Shown here one piece after another: positions 5,894 through 6,867 of a stretch of DNA of 6,867 bases. The stretch spans positions 1 to 6,867 of the forward strand of contig CAMDER010000096.1 of NCBI GenBank assembly GCA_945896935.1, in the 5' to 3' direction. The DNA is from Bifidobacterium breve. GTDB lineage: Bacteria > Actinomycetota > Acidimicrobiia > Acidimicrobiales > Ilumatobacteraceae. The translations under genes and the position numbers were made by a program. The notes under the pieces are model-generated. The model had not been told where the DNA came from and did no database searches. It saw nothing but the letters and a program-made list of their open reading frames with translations. How positions within the stretch are numbered: position 1 is the stretch's first letter; every line of letters begins with the position of its first letter.

Positions 5894-6867
5894 ATGAAAA
5901 TTGAAACTGAAGGCACATGCTTCGGCAATCTGTGGCGTGACGCTGTTGCAGCGCGCTCAGATGCGCCGTTTTTGGTTTTTGAAACGTCATTAGGAGCCTC
6001 TCACTCGTGGACGTACGCCGAATTTGATGTCGTCGTGGCGCAGGCTGCTGAAACTTTGGTTCGACTCGGCGTCGGCAAAGGTGATTCAGTCAATCTTGCT
6101 CTCACCAATTCGCCGGCGTTTGTCGCACTGTGGCTCGCCAGTGTTCGCCTTGGCGCATGGATCGTTCCGAGCGATCCGCAATCACGAACTCAAGAATTGG
6201 TCGAACATCAACTACGAACGAACTCAAAAATTGGTGTCTGCTCGGTTCATCGTGAAGACGAATTCCGTGCTGCTGCACAATCGATTCCGGTCATTGTCAT
6301 TGATGAAGATGATTGCGAACTGGCCGTGTTCGGAACTGAGAAGTTCACCAATTGGCCGACGCTTGATATTCGTGATCGCGCCGCAGTGATGTTTACCTCG
6401 GGCACGACTGGTCGACCCAAAGGTGTTGACATCAGTCAGGCCAACTATTCGTTCGCAGGTCAAGTCATGGCAGCGGCGAGTGGGCTGACGCCCGACGATC
6501 GTCAACTCGTTGTGCTGCCGCTCTTTCATGCCAATGCGCAGTACTACAGCTTCGCCTCGGCGATCGCTGTTGGCGCATCAGTGGCGCTGATGAGCACTTT
6601 CAGTGCAACGCGTTTCTTGCAACAAGCAAAAACCTATAACGTGACGCATGCCAGTTTGTTCGCGGCGCCGATTCGCATGATCTTGGCCCGCGGTAATACG
6701 CCGGTACCTGGTTTGGCCCTGAAGCATTGTTGGTATGCAATGAACATTGCTGATCATCAATATGCCGAACTATCTCAATTGCTGGCCTGTCAGCCACGAC
6801 AGTTGTATGGCATGACTGAGACAATTCCGGCGGTACTCACTGACGAAGCGCAAACCCCACGTTCCGA
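5894..6867 (+). CDS. Class I AMP-forming acyl-CoA/acid ligase, 3' end outside window
   Basis: ATG 5894 follows the purine-only ribosome binding site GGGGGAGGGG. The frame stays open to the right edge, giving 324 residues of a protein usually about 500-550 long. The large N-terminal ANL domain is recognisable: WTYAEFDVVVAQAAETLVRLGVGKGD (39-64), the ATP-binding loop MFTSGTTGRPKGV (166-178), the acyl-pocket/A4 block LPLFHANAQYYSFASAI (208-224), and the A5 block QLYGMTET (303-310). The C-terminal lid with its catalytic Lys lies beyond the window. These enzymes form an acyl-AMP from a carboxylate and ATP and then a CoA thioester. The FHANAQ block resembles the CaiC-like (crotonobetaine/carnitine-CoA ligase) or DitJ-like groups rather than long-chain fatty acyl ligases; this is family-level recall, not a search. 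As the last visible gene after hyuAB, it likely activates the acid made by that complex. Confidence 0.9.
   Translation, partial: MKIETEGTCFGNLWRDAVAARSDAPFLVFETSLGASHSWTYAEFDVVVAQAAETLVRLGVGKGDSVNLALTNSPAFVALWLASVRLGAWIVPSDPQSRTQELVEHQLRTNSKIGVCSVHREDEFRAAAQSIPVIVIDEDDCELAVFGTEKFTNWPTLDIRDRAAVMFTSGTTGRPKGVDISQANYSFAGQVMAAASGLTPDDRQLVVLPLFHANAQYYSFASAIAVGASVALMSTFSATRFLQQAKTYNVTHASLFAAPIRMILARGNTPVPGLALKHCWYAMNIADHQYAELSQLLACQPRQLYGMTETIPAVLTDEAQTPRS

Noticed and set aside
5478..5990. 170-codon open frame on the minus strand
   Set aside because: It overlaps the conserved C-terminus of the HyuB protein and the start of the ligase gene and has no recognisable domain.

Overview
The window looks like chromosomal DNA from a bacterium, most plausibly an actinobacterium of intermediate G+C (by eye about half or slightly above; Acidimicrobiia-like is a guess). 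The grounds are frequent GTG starts, 4-nt GTGA gene overlaps, a possibly leaderless gene, and the gene families present. There are no RNA genes, CRISPR arrays, insertion sequences or convincing terminators. Coding density is high, and no gene-free stretch exceeds about 125 bases.

Left edge (1-397, minus strand): the first 132 codons of a protein with a complete AroQ-type chorismate mutase domain that runs straight into the first strand of a VOC (glyoxalase/extradiol dioxygenase fold) domain before the window ends. This apparent fusion is the most unusual single protein here.

Divergent intergenic region (398-519): a plausible plus-strand promoter, with a 25-bp near-perfect inverted repeat lying over the predicted transcription start. 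One half contains an exact match to the TNGTNNNACNA pattern of FadR-subfamily GntR regulators, and such a regulator is encoded two genes downstream.

Plus-strand operon (520 to beyond 6867): VOC-family metalloprotein; FadR-type (FCD) GntR regulator; small cupin; HyuA-type ATP-dependent hydantoinase/oxoprolinase/carboxylase subunit; HyuB-type partner subunit; and a class I acyl-CoA/acid ligase cut by the right edge. VOC-regulator and HyuA-HyuB overlap by 4 nt. The other gaps are 45-59 nt, and one of them is exactly spanned by a 20-codon open frame overlapping both neighbours.

Taken together, the operon reads as a small regulated catabolic unit. HyuAB would act on a carbonyl, lactam or imide substrate using ATP. 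The resulting carboxylate would be activated with CoA by the downstream ligase, as in the acetophenone carboxylase plus benzoylacetate-CoA ligase pathway. The VOC protein and cupin could do ring-cleavage, isomerisation or sensing steps. The actual substrate cannot be read from the sequence.
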